Positions 40,381 through 48,752 of a stretch of DNA of 64,000 nt are shown here, piece after piece (positions within the stretch are counted from its first letter, which is position 1; each line of letters starts with the position of its first letter). The position numbers and the translations under genes were made by a program. Source of the DNA: Methylobacterium terrae. Lineage in GTDB: Bacteria > Pseudomonadota > Alphaproteobacteria > Rhizobiales > Beijerinckiaceae. The stretch is taken from contig NZ_CP029553.1 of assembly GCF_003173755.1 (NCBI RefSeq), forward strand, positions 2,000,501 to 2,064,500, written 5' to 3'. Under the pieces are notes generated by a model. It did not search any database, had not been told where the DNA came from, and was given only the letters and a program-made list of their open reading frames with translations.

Positions 40381-40408
40381 TCAATACAGTGACAGCTGAA
40401 TCAAGCAA
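40381..40408 (-). promoter_or_regulatory. Candidate porin promoter
   Basis: Reading the minus strand, TTGCTT, a 16-base spacer, then TATTGA gives a plausible housekeeping promoter about 240 bases before the porin ATG, inside an AT-rich patch. The implied leader is long; this is a weak guess. Confidence 0.35.
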
Positions 40409-41665
40409 ATAAACGTGTTAACTCCCGCGTGCTTTGTCGGCTAAGCAGGAATTGCTCGGAATTCAAGCGGGCGATTTTCCTGCCTTTGACGCAATGTGCC
40501 GGTGATTGAAGAATCGATAAGGGACGTGGGTCGGATCCATCAAGAGCATCGTGCAATATTATTCTAAAATATCCTGATTAGTTAAAAATAAAACCCTTGT
40601 TTGATCACATGAAAACGATAATACATAGAAAAATCGCTGAAGTACAGGGTTGAACATGAGATGCTCAGATCGGCGTACTTTGTTCGTCCGATCGAAAGGA
40701 ATGACTACGTTCCTTTTATGACGACCCGCATGGTCCGGCTCTCGATTGATTGCTGCCCCGGCCTGGTGGGGGATCGACGGGCCGCATCCCCCGTCGGGTG
40801 TCGTGTCGGCCGAGGGTGAGATCGGGCCCGATGGATCATCCGCACCCGGCCCCGACCGTCCGTTCGAGTGGCACGGCCGGTTGTCCGCGATGTACGGCTC
40901 CGGCACCCTCTGACAGCATCGCCGCCGTCGTCCCGCTCTGCCGGTGTGTTCTTTCGCGACGTCGCGGGCCTCATCTGGCGCCCGACCATGTTCCCGATGT
41001 GACGAGAGCCGCGCCAGTTGCTCGGTTTGTCGTCCCGGAACGACCCATTCCTGTGAGGCCGGGGGCGAGAAAAGTCCGACAATCCGCCGCGCGGCCTCGT
41101 TCGGCCCACTTTTTCTCTCTCCTGGGCAGCAAGACATCGTGATTTTCCGCGTCTCCCGCCCGCCCGCACCGATCCGCGCCCGGGTGATCCGTCGTGCCGG
41201 CACCGCTCCCGCGTCCGGGGCGTACTTCACGAACGGTTCGCCATGGCGCGAAATCCCGCCCGCCGCAGGTCCCGCCTCGGTTCACGGCCTGACTCTCCGC
41301 CACGCGACCGCTCGTACGATGCGAGGTTTGCCGAGTCGAGATCGCGATCCTCCAGCCCGAAGAGTCCCACAGGAAAGCTTCCACGAGTCACGTCTGGCCC
41401 TTCCGGCTTCCTTCGACAGATGCCGGGGCCGCGTGATTCGTTCCGGCGAGTCCTGTGGACTCTGGTGGATGCCGGTGGACGGTGGCTCGACTCGACTCTT
41501 CTCGGAGACGGCATCGGTCCGATCGGCATGGACTCGGGGCGTGAGTCGCCGTCCGGCTTTTCCCCAGAATGCACCGCTTAGAGTGTTACAGGAATCTTTA
41601 TGGATTTAGGCGCTTCGGCGGCGGCGATTCCTGGAACGCGCCCAAATGCTTAATGGCGGCGCGCC

Positions 41666-41798
41666 GTTCCCGTTGTGCCGAGGATTCGTCCCCGTTGTGC
41701 CGCTTGTCCCGTCCCCGAAGTGCCGTGCCGGCGTTCCCGATCGCACGGCGGCTGTTCCCGAAGTGCCGTCCGACCCTCCCGGCGTTCCCGAAGTGCCG
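41666..41798. repeat. Iteron array (six direct repeats) next to repA
   Basis: Copies of G(T/T)(T/C)CCCG(AA/TT)GTGCCG start at 41666, 41688, 41711, 41733 (degenerate: GTTCCCGATCGCACG), 41754 and 41784. Spacings are 22, 23, 22, 21 and 30 bases, close to two DNA turns. The two right-most copies are identical (GTTCCCGAAGTGCCG). This is the pattern of Rep-binding iterons. They lie 100-240 bases past the 3' end of repA, which reads leftward toward them. Confidence 0.8.
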
Positions 41799-41900
41799 AG
41801 TCCACCCGACTCGTTCACAGGGATTCCGGGGATTTCCCCTCAGGGCCATCCCGTCCGCTCACGCCAGGAGCCGTACATCGGGAACGGGCGGCCCTGTGGA

Positions 41901-42980
41901 TCAGCGTGCGTCGCGCACGAAGCGCTCGGCGAAGCCCAGGAAGGCGCTCTCGTAGTTCTTCGGCTCGCGGGTCGCGTCGCCCTCGAGCCAGTGGTCGAAC
42001 TCGGTCTTCAGGCCGTAGACGTCCCAGCCCGGATGGGCCTTGCGGCACAGGGCGATGGTCTCGTCCGACAGGTGGCGGAAGAGCGGCAGCTCCGCCGACG
42101 CCTTCGGCTTGCGGGTGCGCTTGGGTTTGGCCGCGGGCGCCGCCAGTCCCTCGTCGGTGACGAGGTCGCGCCGGATCATCCGCAGGTGCGGCTCGCCGCG
42201 CTCCTTCTCCTCGAGCCGCAGCACGAAGCCCGGCAGCTCGTCGGCCTTGGCGATCTTGGCGATCTCGAACTTGAAGCGGCGGTAGGTGCCCTCGGCGCCC
42301 GACTTCTCGAACAGGGTCGGCAGGCTGATGGCGAACCCCCCCTCCCCCGCTCCCCCGGCATGCTTGCGGGCGATGCGGTAGAGCCAGCGCTCGCGCCCGC
42401 CGGTGATGCCGAAATAGGCGGGATCGATGGCGAGCACGCCGCCATCCATCAGCACGCCCTCGTAGAACCAGTCCGACAGCGTGATCGACATCCCGCGGCT
42501 GGCATTGGTCTCCTCGTCGATCGTGTCGTCGAACGAGTCGATCCAGCTGAACTGACGCTCCTTGCGCTTGGCCTTCTCGGCCCGGATGTTGGTGCGCACC
42601 GAGGTCGATTGCAGGCGAAACAGCGCGTCGCGCAGGAGCTTGTACTGCCGCCCGCCGGTCTCGCGGCCGATGCCCTTCAGGAGATCGTAGGGCATGAAGT
42701 TGAGCTTGCGCGGGATGTCGTTGCGGCCGCGCTTCTTCATCTCGCAGATCGTCGAGGCGGCCCAGATCAGGATATCGGCATCCCAGATCGTCGCCATGCC
42801 GTAGGCCTGGTTCGGCAGCACCCGCACCCAGACCGAGCCGTCGGGGCTCGTATAGTCGATCTCCTTCAGGCGCTTCTGCTTGGCGATCGAGAAGAACGGC
42901 CGCTCCATCGTCTCCCGCTGGTCGCGGAAGTGCACGAAGGGCACCACCATGTCGATCTGGTCGTTGCGCCGATGGCTCAT
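41901..42980 (-). CDS. repA: Replication initiator protein A (RPA family)
   Basis: A 359-residue plasmid-type initiator of the RPA family (Pfam PF10134). Diagnostic blocks are METMERPFFSIAKQKRLKEI-like opening (ERPFFSIAKQKR near residue 27), YGMATIWDADILIWAASTI, NFMPYDLLKGIGRETGGRQY, LLRDALFRLQSTSVRTNIRA, and SITLSDWFYEGVLMDGG, then RERWLYRIARKHAGG. RPA proteins bind iterons and start plasmid replication. The start is ATG 42980 or GTG 42986. A six-copy iteron array follows the 3' end. The partition genes are about 10 kb away instead of adjacent. The protein looks intact. Confidence 0.88.
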   Translation of the reverse strand: MSHRRNDQIDMVVPFVHFRDQRETMERPFFSIAKQKRLKEIDYTSPDGSVWVRVLPNQAYGMATIWDADILIWAASTICEMKKRGRNDIPRKLNFMPYDLLKGIGRETGGRQYKLLRDALFRLQSTSVRTNIRAEKAKRKERQFSWIDSFDDTIDEETNASRGMSITLSDWFYEGVLMDGGVLAIDPAYFGITGGRERWLYRIARKHAGGAGEGGFAISLPTLFEKSGAEGTYRRFKFEIAKIAKADELPGFVLRLEEKERGEPHLRMIRRDLVTDEGLAAPAAKPKRTRKPKASAELPLFRHLSDETIALCRKAHPGWDVYGLKTEFDHWLEGDATREPKNYESAFLGFAERFVRDAR

Positions 42981-43282
42981 CGTCACGCCCGTCTCACGCC
43001 CGCGGCCGGCCGCCCCGGCTCCCGCCGCGCCGCGCCCGCCCCTGCCGCTCTGCCGTCTCGAATCCCGCTCATGCCGACGAGGCTAGGACCCGCCCGCCTT
43101 CCAAATCGTGGACGCCAATGGGTTTTCGGATCCCGTCCCCGATCCTCTTCAATCGCGGTTAACGTCGAATCCGGGTCGTCCCCGTCATCCACACCCTCGG
43201 GGCGCGGCCCCGGATCGTCCGGAACCTCCCCCGCCCCCGCCCCGTTCTCCCGGCAACAGCCAAGCTCGCCCCGGGACCTCCC

Positions 43283-43687
43283 ATGCGCCTCGTTCTCACC
43301 GCCCTCCTTCTCGCCACCGGCCTCACCGCCGCCCAGGCCCAGGGCACCGTGCGCGGTGCCGAGGACGGCGCGGCGCGGGGCGAGGCGATCGCCGGGCCGG
43401 TGGGGGCGGTGGTGGGCAGCGCGATCGGGGCCGCCGTCGGCACCGCCAACAGCATCCTGGGGATCGACCGGCGCGAGCGCTTCCGCATCTACGCCGCCGG
43501 CGAGCACCGGCCGTCCTTCCGCTACGAGGGCCCGTTGCGCGTCGGCGCGGTCCTGCCGCCCGAGGGCGTGATCTACTACGACGTGCCGCCGGAATTCGCC
43601 CTCAAGGGCTACAATTACACGATCGTCAACGACCATCCGGTGCTGGTCGAGCCCGGCACCCGCCGCGTCGTCGAGGTGATCGACTGA
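43283..43687 (+). CDS. Secreted DUF1236 protein
   Basis: A 134-residue exported protein. The signal peptide MRLVLTALLLATGLTAAQAQ is followed by a Gly/Ala-rich hydrophobic stretch (GPVGAVVGSAIGAAVGTAN), then the DUF1236 fold ending in YNYTIVNDHPVLVEPGTRRV and VEVID. DUF1236 proteins are common in Rhizobiales and of unknown function, probably in the periplasm. ATG 43283 follows a gap that contains a loose copy of the interspersed repeat at 43182. Confidence 0.82.
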   Translation: MRLVLTALLLATGLTAAQAQGTVRGAEDGAARGEAIAGPVGAVVGSAIGAAVGTANSILGIDRRERFRIYAAGEHRPSFRYEGPLRVGAVLPPEGVIYYDVPPEFALKGYNYTIVNDHPVLVEPGTRRVVEVID

Positions 43688-43765
43688 CCGGGACGACGCG
43701 GCGATCGACGGTGACGCGGCGGCGGGGTTCGGGGTAAGAGACGACAGGAAGAACCCCCGTCCGGA

Positions 43766-46078
43766 ATGTCACGAGCCCCCGACCCTCCGAGCGCCGTCTG
43801 CGATCCCGGCCGCCTGGCCGCGCTCGCGGCGCACGCCGTGCTCGACACCCTGCCCGAGCAGGCCTTCGACGACGTCGTGCGGCTGGCCAGCCGCCTGTGC
43901 GACGCGCCGATCGCGCTGGTGAGCCTGGTGGCCGAGGCGCGGCAATGGTTCAAGGCCCGCACCGGCTTTCCCCTCCCCCAGACCGATCTCGACCGCTCGG
44001 TCTGCGCCCACGCCCTGGCGCATCCGGATTCGCTCCTCGTCATCCCGGACCTGACCCGGGATCCCCGCACCCGCGCCAATCCGCTCGTCACCGCCTCGCC
44101 CGGCATCCGCTTCTACGCCGGGGCGCCGCTGCGCACGCCGGAGGGGCACGTGCTCGGCACGCTCTGCGTGATCGACTACGTGTCGCGGCCCGACGGCCTG
44201 ACCGCGACCGAGGCCGGCGACCTGCGGGCGCTGGCGCGCCAGGTGACGGGCCACCTGGCGATGCGCCGGGCCGCCGCCGAGCGCGAGGCGGCGTTGCGGG
44301 CGGTGCAGGCGACCGAGGAGCGCTACCGCCTGGCGGCGCGCGCCACCACCGACGCGATCTGGGACTGGGACTTCGCCACCGACCACGTGCTCTGGAACGA
44401 GGCGCTGGAGGCCGCCTACGGCCATCCCCTCGGCACGGTGGCGCCGACCGGCGCGTGGTGGATAGACCACATCCACCCCGACGACCGCGCTCGGATCGAC
44501 GCCTCGATCCACGCCGTGATCGACGGCACCGGGACGGCCTGGAGCGACGAGTACCGCTTCCGGCGCGCCGACGGCTCCTACGCCCACGTCTTCGACCGCG
44601 GCTCGGTGATCCGGGACGGGACGGGCCGCGCGGTCCGGATGATCGGCGCCATGCTCGACCTGACCGAGCGCAAGCGCGCCGAGGCGGCACGGCGCGAGGC
44701 CGCGCGCCAGCTCGACCTCGAGCGCGGCCTGCTCGAAGCCGTCTTCCGGCAGGCGCCGGTCGGCATCTCGGTCGCCGGTCCGGGCCCGGGCGCGCCGAAC
44801 CTCATCAACGCCCGGGCCGAGGAGTTCCTGGGCCACGGCCTCGGCGGGCCGGCCCTCGCGCGCTACGAGACCTACGGCGCCGTGCACGCCGACGGACGCG
44901 CCTACGCCCCGCACGACTATCCCTCCATGCGGGCCCTGCGGGACGGCGCCGTGGTGAGCGGCGAGGCGATGCGCTACCGCAACGCCGCGACCGGGGCGAT
45001 GCGCCTGCTCGAGGTCTCGAGCGCGCCGGTGCGCGACGAGGACGGGGCGATCCGGGCGGCGGTCACGGTCTTCCTCGACGTGACCGAGCAGCGCCGGGCC
45101 GAGGCCCAGTTGCAGCGCCTCGCCCTCGTCGCCGAGCAGTCGAGCGACTTCATCGCCATCGCGGATGCCGACGGGCGTATCGACTACGTCAACCCGGCCG
45201 GTCGCGCCCTGGTGGGCGTGAGCGAGGGCGCGGCGGGGCCTCTCCACCTCACCGACGTGCTCGTGCCCGAGGACCTGCCCTTCGCGGAAGGCACGATCCT
45301 GCCCGCCATCCGGGCCGGCGGGAGCTGGAGCGGCGAGTACCGCTTTCGCCATCTCGCCACCGGGGCCGTGGTGCCGGTGCGCTACAACCTCTTCGCCCTG
45401 CGCGGCCCCGGGGACGCCTTCGAGGGCTTCGCCGCGGTGAGCCACGACATCTCGGCCCGCAAGGCCGCGGAGGCGCAGCAGGAGATCCTCAACCGCGAGC
45501 TGAGCCACCGGCTCAAGAACACCCTGGCGATGGTGCAGGCGATCGCCGTGCAGACCCTGCGCAACGCCGCCGACCCGGCCGATGCCCGCGAGGCGCTGGT
45601 GGCCCGCCTGGTGGCGCTCGGCAAGGCGCACGACATCCTGCTCACCGGCGAGGGCGAGAGCGCCGACCTGCGGGCGGTGCTCGACGGGGCGCTGACGATC
45701 CACGACGACGGCCGGCCCGGCCGCTTCCGGCTCGCCGGACCGCCGGTGCCCTGCGGGGCGCGGGCGGCCCTGTCGCTCGCCCTGATGGCGCACGAGCTCG
45801 CCACCAACGCGGCGAAGTACGGTGCTCTGCGCAATCCCGACGGCTACGTCACCCTCGACTGGACCGTCGCCGACGCCCCGGCGCCGGTGCTGTCGCTGCG
45901 CTGGCAGGAGCACCGCGGTCCCCGGGTGACGCCGCCCGCCCGCAAGGGCTTCGGCTCGCGCCTGATCGAGCGGGGGATGGCCGGCACCGTCGACGGCGAG
46001 GTGGCGACCCAGTACCTCCCCGAGGGCGTGGTGTGCACGCTGACGGCGCCGCTGGTGGAGCTGCTGACGGGGGAGTGA
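43766..46078 (+). CDS. GAF/PAS sensor histidine kinase (HWE type)
   Basis: A 770-residue soluble sensor kinase. Domains in order are a GAF domain (about 20-165, with LCDAPIALVSLVAEARQWFK and GTLCVIDYVSRPDG), three PAS domains (about 188-300, 325-440 and 450-565; YRLAARATTDAIWDWDF, MRLLEVSSAPVRDEDGAIR and FIAIADADGRIDYVNPAGRA) and a C-terminal HWE/HisKA_2 kinase. The phosphoacceptor helix is NRELSHRLKNTLAMVQAIAV with His in SHRLKN, followed by ELATNAAKYGALRNPDGYVT and GFGSRLIERGM. No membrane segment is seen, so it senses cytoplasmic light, redox or ligand signals. Kinases of this type often feed the general stress pathway, and no response regulator is beside it. Confidence 0.88.
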   Translation: MSRAPDPPSAVCDPGRLAALAAHAVLDTLPEQAFDDVVRLASRLCDAPIALVSLVAEARQWFKARTGFPLPQTDLDRSVCAHALAHPDSLLVIPDLTRDPRTRANPLVTASPGIRFYAGAPLRTPEGHVLGTLCVIDYVSRPDGLTATEAGDLRALARQVTGHLAMRRAAAEREAALRAVQATEERYRLAARATTDAIWDWDFATDHVLWNEALEAAYGHPLGTVAPTGAWWIDHIHPDDRARIDASIHAVIDGTGTAWSDEYRFRRADGSYAHVFDRGSVIRDGTGRAVRMIGAMLDLTERKRAEAARREAARQLDLERGLLEAVFRQAPVGISVAGPGPGAPNLINARAEEFLGHGLGGPALARYETYGAVHADGRAYAPHDYPSMRALRDGAVVSGEAMRYRNAATGAMRLLEVSSAPVRDEDGAIRAAVTVFLDVTEQRRAEAQLQRLALVAEQSSDFIAIADADGRIDYVNPAGRALVGVSEGAAGPLHLTDVLVPEDLPFAEGTILPAIRAGGSWSGEYRFRHLATGAVVPVRYNLFALRGPGDAFEGFAAVSHDISARKAAEAQQEILNRELSHRLKNTLAMVQAIAVQTLRNAADPADAREALVARLVALGKAHDILLTGEGESADLRAVLDGALTIHDDGRPGRFRLAGPPVPCGARAALSLALMAHELATNAAKYGALRNPDGYVTLDWTVADAPAPVLSLRWQEHRGPRVTPPARKGFGSRLIERGMAGTVDGEVATQYLPEGVVCTLTAPLVELLTGE

Positions 46079-46094
46079 GCTGCGCGCCGGCCTG

Positions 46095-48524
46095 TCAGAA
46101 CCGCACCGCCTCGCTTCCGTTCACCGCCCGCACCGTGCCGCCCGGCCGCCCCTTCGTCCCGGTGAGCGCGAGGCGGCGCTCGGCCCCCGGCGCCAGGTGG
46201 AACCAGTTGTCCGAGGAGCGCCCCTCGCCGTCGAGGGCGACGTGGACGGCGAGCGCGTGGCGCGTCGCGGCGACCCGCAGCGCGAACCCGCCTCCCTCCT
46301 CGACGAGGGCGGCGCAGAGGCCGATCTCCCGCGGCGTCGCGTCCCGGCCGGAGGGGAAGTGGAAGGCCTCGGCGAGGAGTGCCCCGTCGCGGCCGGTGAG
46401 CCGCAGATGGGCGAGGGCATGCGCCGCCGGGCCGAAGCGGTAGGCGACCGTCGCGTCGAAGAAGCGGCCGAGGAGCGCGGCCGAGGACAGGGTGACGGTC
46501 TCGCGGGGGCCGAGCGACAGCGCTCGTTCCGCCTTCGCGGCGACCTTGCCGGCGGCATCGGTGAAGGTGAGCGCGAGCGTGGCGTCGAGCGGCCGCCCGG
46601 TCTCGTTCAGGACGTGGGCGTGGAGCCCGTTCAGCCCCTCGTCGGAGAGCAGGGCCTGGACCGGCCGGAAGGCGCGCCTGAGGGCGTACCAGGCCGATTT
46701 CGGCCGGCCGGCGACGTCGACCACGCCCCAGCCCGCCCCCGGCGCGAGGTCGCGCCAGAGCCAGACCAGGCCGCCGGCGGTGACCGAGGCCGGGCGGCGC
46801 CACTCCGAGAAGGCCGCCTCCATCACCTCGGCGACGGCGGCCCGTCCGAGCGTCAGGTAGCGCTCGGGGTCGTCGCGGCGCAGGGCCTCCGGGTCGACGC
46901 CGTAGAGCGCGCCGACGTAGTGGTCGCGCACGCCCTCGAAGTCCCAGTCGGCGCCGCGGTCGCGGGGCACGCCTCCGGCCCAAGCGGGAGCACGGGGGTC
47001 GGTCAGGCCCGCCTCGGTCAAGGAGACCGGCTCCGGCACGTTGGCGAAGGCCAGGCACTCGGAGGCGAAGCGCACCTCGGCCCGGCGGGCATCCTCGAAC
47101 GGCCGGCAATAGGCGCCGACGCCGTAATAGTGGGTCACGCCCGCATTCGTGGAGAACGGCAGGTCGCCGCCCGAGGGCGAGTTCGGCACCACGACGAGGT
47201 CGGGCCGGCGCTCGGCCACGGCCTCCCGCAGCATCGCCTCGACGGCTTGAGCGCGCCAGATCGATTCCGGAAAACCCAGCATCGCGGCCTGCTGCTCGAC
47301 CTCGCTGCCGCCGCCGACGACGCAGAGCGAGGGCGAGGCCTGGAGCCGGTCGAGGAGCCCGGCGATCTCCGCCTCGAGCGCGGCGCGAAAGGCGGGATCG
47401 TCGACGGGGTAGTCGAAATTCGCCAGCATCAGGTCCTGCCAGACCAGGAGGCCGAGCTCGTCGCAGAGGTCGTGGAAGGGTCGCGCCTCGTACAGCATCG
47501 TGCCGCCGACCCGCAGCATGGTCATGCCGGCCTCGACGGCGAGGCCCAGGAGCGGGGCGTAAGATTCGCGGTCGCCCGGCAGCCCGACGATGTCGGGCGG
47601 CGTCCAGCAGGCGCCGCGGCAGAAGACCGGCACGCCGTTGACCGCGAGGCTGAGGCCATCGGCGAAGGGGCGCAGCATCGTGACGGTGCGAAAGCCGACC
47701 CGGCCGAGATCGAAGTCCCGGTCTCCCGCCGCCACCGCGACGGCGTGGAGCCGCGGCTCGCCGTGGGTGTGGGGCCACCACAGGGCGACGCCGGGAAGCG
47801 CCAGCCGGCCCTCGAACCGGCCGGGCGCGGTCTCGGCGAGCGTCGTCTCGCGGCCGTCGCAGCGCAGGACGACGGGGCCGCCCGCATCCGGAAACGTCAG
47901 GCGGACGGCGAGGATCCCGGTTCCGTCCTCGACGCTCGTCCTGAGGTCGATGTCGGTGGGGCAGCCCCCCTCCCCTCTCCGGGTGACCGGGCGATAGGGG
48001 CCGACGGCATCGACGTTCGGGCACCAGCCCGACATGAAGCCGAGCAGCGTCGTGCGGGCGTGGCGCAGCGAGCCGGGGGTGGCGAGCTGGGGCCGCCAGC
48101 GTCCGCGCTTGTGCGGGCGGGCGAGGTCCTGCGCCAGCGAGCGGAACGCGAGGGCGAGGCTGTGGCTGCCGTCGAGATCGACCGGAACCTCGCGGGCGAG
48201 GAACATCGAGCGGCTGGAGAGAAGGAGTGTTCCGTCGAGCCAGACCTCGCAGAGCGTCGCGAGGCCCTCGAAGCGCAGGATCTCGCGGCCCCGGCCCGCG
48301 ATCGTCGTGCGGTACCAGACGTCGGAGCCGTGGAGCGGCGTCGGCTCGCCGTCGGACCAGCGGCCGGCCGTGCGAAGCGCTCCCGCGGCGGTGCCGGGCA
48401 CCGGGGCGGGGATGAAGCCGATGAGGCTTTCCAGACCCTCGGGCCCGGCGCAGGCGCCCGGCGCGGTGACGATCATCTCCCACGGCCCGTCGAGGGTCCG
48501 GTCGGCGGTCCGCAGAAGGGCCAT
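46095..48524 (-). CDS. Glycoside hydrolase family 2, beta-mannosidase-like
   Basis: An 809-residue GH2 protein. The sugar-binding domain (LDGPWEMIVTAPGACAGP start; LHGSDVWYRTTIAGRGREIL) and the TIM-barrel core (GACWTPPDIVGLPGDRESY, MTMLRVGGTMLYEARPFHDL, LGLLVWQDLMLANFDYP) match beta-mannosidases. The acid/base region reads CVVGGGSEVEQQAAML instead of the common WNGNNE, but still keeps a Glu. ATG 48524 is chosen because the upstream extension repeats the non-coding repeat element. The protein is cytoplasmic with no signal peptide. It may release mannose from scavenged glycans; the exact substrate is uncertain. Confidence 0.82.
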   Translation of the reverse strand: MALLRTADRTLDGPWEMIVTAPGACAGPEGLESLIGFIPAPVPGTAAGALRTAGRWSDGEPTPLHGSDVWYRTTIAGRGREILRFEGLATLCEVWLDGTLLLSSRSMFLAREVPVDLDGSHSLALAFRSLAQDLARPHKRGRWRPQLATPGSLRHARTTLLGFMSGWCPNVDAVGPYRPVTRRGEGGCPTDIDLRTSVEDGTGILAVRLTFPDAGGPVVLRCDGRETTLAETAPGRFEGRLALPGVALWWPHTHGEPRLHAVAVAAGDRDFDLGRVGFRTVTMLRPFADGLSLAVNGVPVFCRGACWTPPDIVGLPGDRESYAPLLGLAVEAGMTMLRVGGTMLYEARPFHDLCDELGLLVWQDLMLANFDYPVDDPAFRAALEAEIAGLLDRLQASPSLCVVGGGSEVEQQAAMLGFPESIWRAQAVEAMLREAVAERRPDLVVVPNSPSGGDLPFSTNAGVTHYYGVGAYCRPFEDARRAEVRFASECLAFANVPEPVSLTEAGLTDPRAPAWAGGVPRDRGADWDFEGVRDHYVGALYGVDPEALRRDDPERYLTLGRAAVAEVMEAAFSEWRRPASVTAGGLVWLWRDLAPGAGWGVVDVAGRPKSAWYALRRAFRPVQALLSDEGLNGLHAHVLNETGRPLDATLALTFTDAAGKVAAKAERALSLGPRETVTLSSAALLGRFFDATVAYRFGPAAHALAHLRLTGRDGALLAEAFHFPSGRDATPREIGLCAALVEEGGGFALRVAATRHALAVHVALDGEGRSSDNWFHLAPGAERRLALTGTKGRPGGTVRAVNGSEAVRF

Positions 48525-48582
48525 GCTGTCCTTGGGGGCTGGTTCGTGTGCGCGTCGGCGCTGAAACCCTCCCCGCCATACC

Positions 48583-48683
48583 GCAGGGCTGTCCGGGACA
48601 GTAAAGAGGCGCGGGGCATCTCCTCTCCCCGCGGGCGGGGAGAGGAGATGCCCCACGTCTCGAACGTCCTCGGACAGCCCTGC
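48583..48683. repeat. Palindromic repeat element, second copy
   Basis: Outer arms GCAGGGCTGTCCG (48583-48595) and CGGACAGCCCTGC (48671-48683) are exact inverses. Between them lies a perfect 20-base arm palindrome with a 2-base loop (48613-48632 / 48635-48654), core CTCCTCTCCCCGC. It shares the CTGTCCGGG arm and CCTCTCCCCGCGGGCGGG core with the element at 14625-14906. Confidence 0.72.
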
Positions 48684-48733
48684 ATCATCCCGGGTTCCGC
48701 TGCACGGCCCCGGGGTGACGCGGAGGGTTGTCG
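48683..48733. repeat. Interspersed repeat copy (CATCATCCCGGGTTCC family), copy B
   Basis: Directly abuts the palindromic element. 21 bases are identical to 28694-28714, and the following GC-rich segment and GGAGGGTTGTCG also match loosely. Confidence 0.65.
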
Positions 48734-48752
48734 TTGTGGTCCGGTCACTGGA

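Larger units (their letters stand above)
40138..41900. other. 1.76-kb gene-free region with porin promoter and repA iterons
   Basis: No open frame here reads like a protein. The left part is the long porin leader and AT-rich promoter area (40360-40660). The middle (40660-41560) has mixed composition with only spurious frames. The right part (41580-41800) holds an AT-richer patch (GTTACAGGAATCTTTATGGA) and the six-copy iteron array. The whole is a candidate origin region flanking the repA gene. Confidence 0.65.

Noticed and set aside
40559..41230. A 223-codon minus-strand open frame before the origin region
   Set aside because: Its product is Arg/Gly/Pro-rich with no coherent fold in most of its length, the codon pattern does not match host genes, and it lacks a ribosome site. 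It lies in the region judged to be non-coding.
41243..41581. A 112-codon plus-strand frame next to the iterons
   Set aside because: Low-complexity Ser/Arg/Pro sequence, weak start signal and overlap with several equally long frames on both strands; likely chance in GC-rich DNA.
41895..41903. TGTGGATCA, one base off the DnaA box, at the 3' end of repA
   Set aside because: A single imperfect match is expected by chance, it overlaps the repA stop codon, and no cluster of DnaA boxes is nearby.
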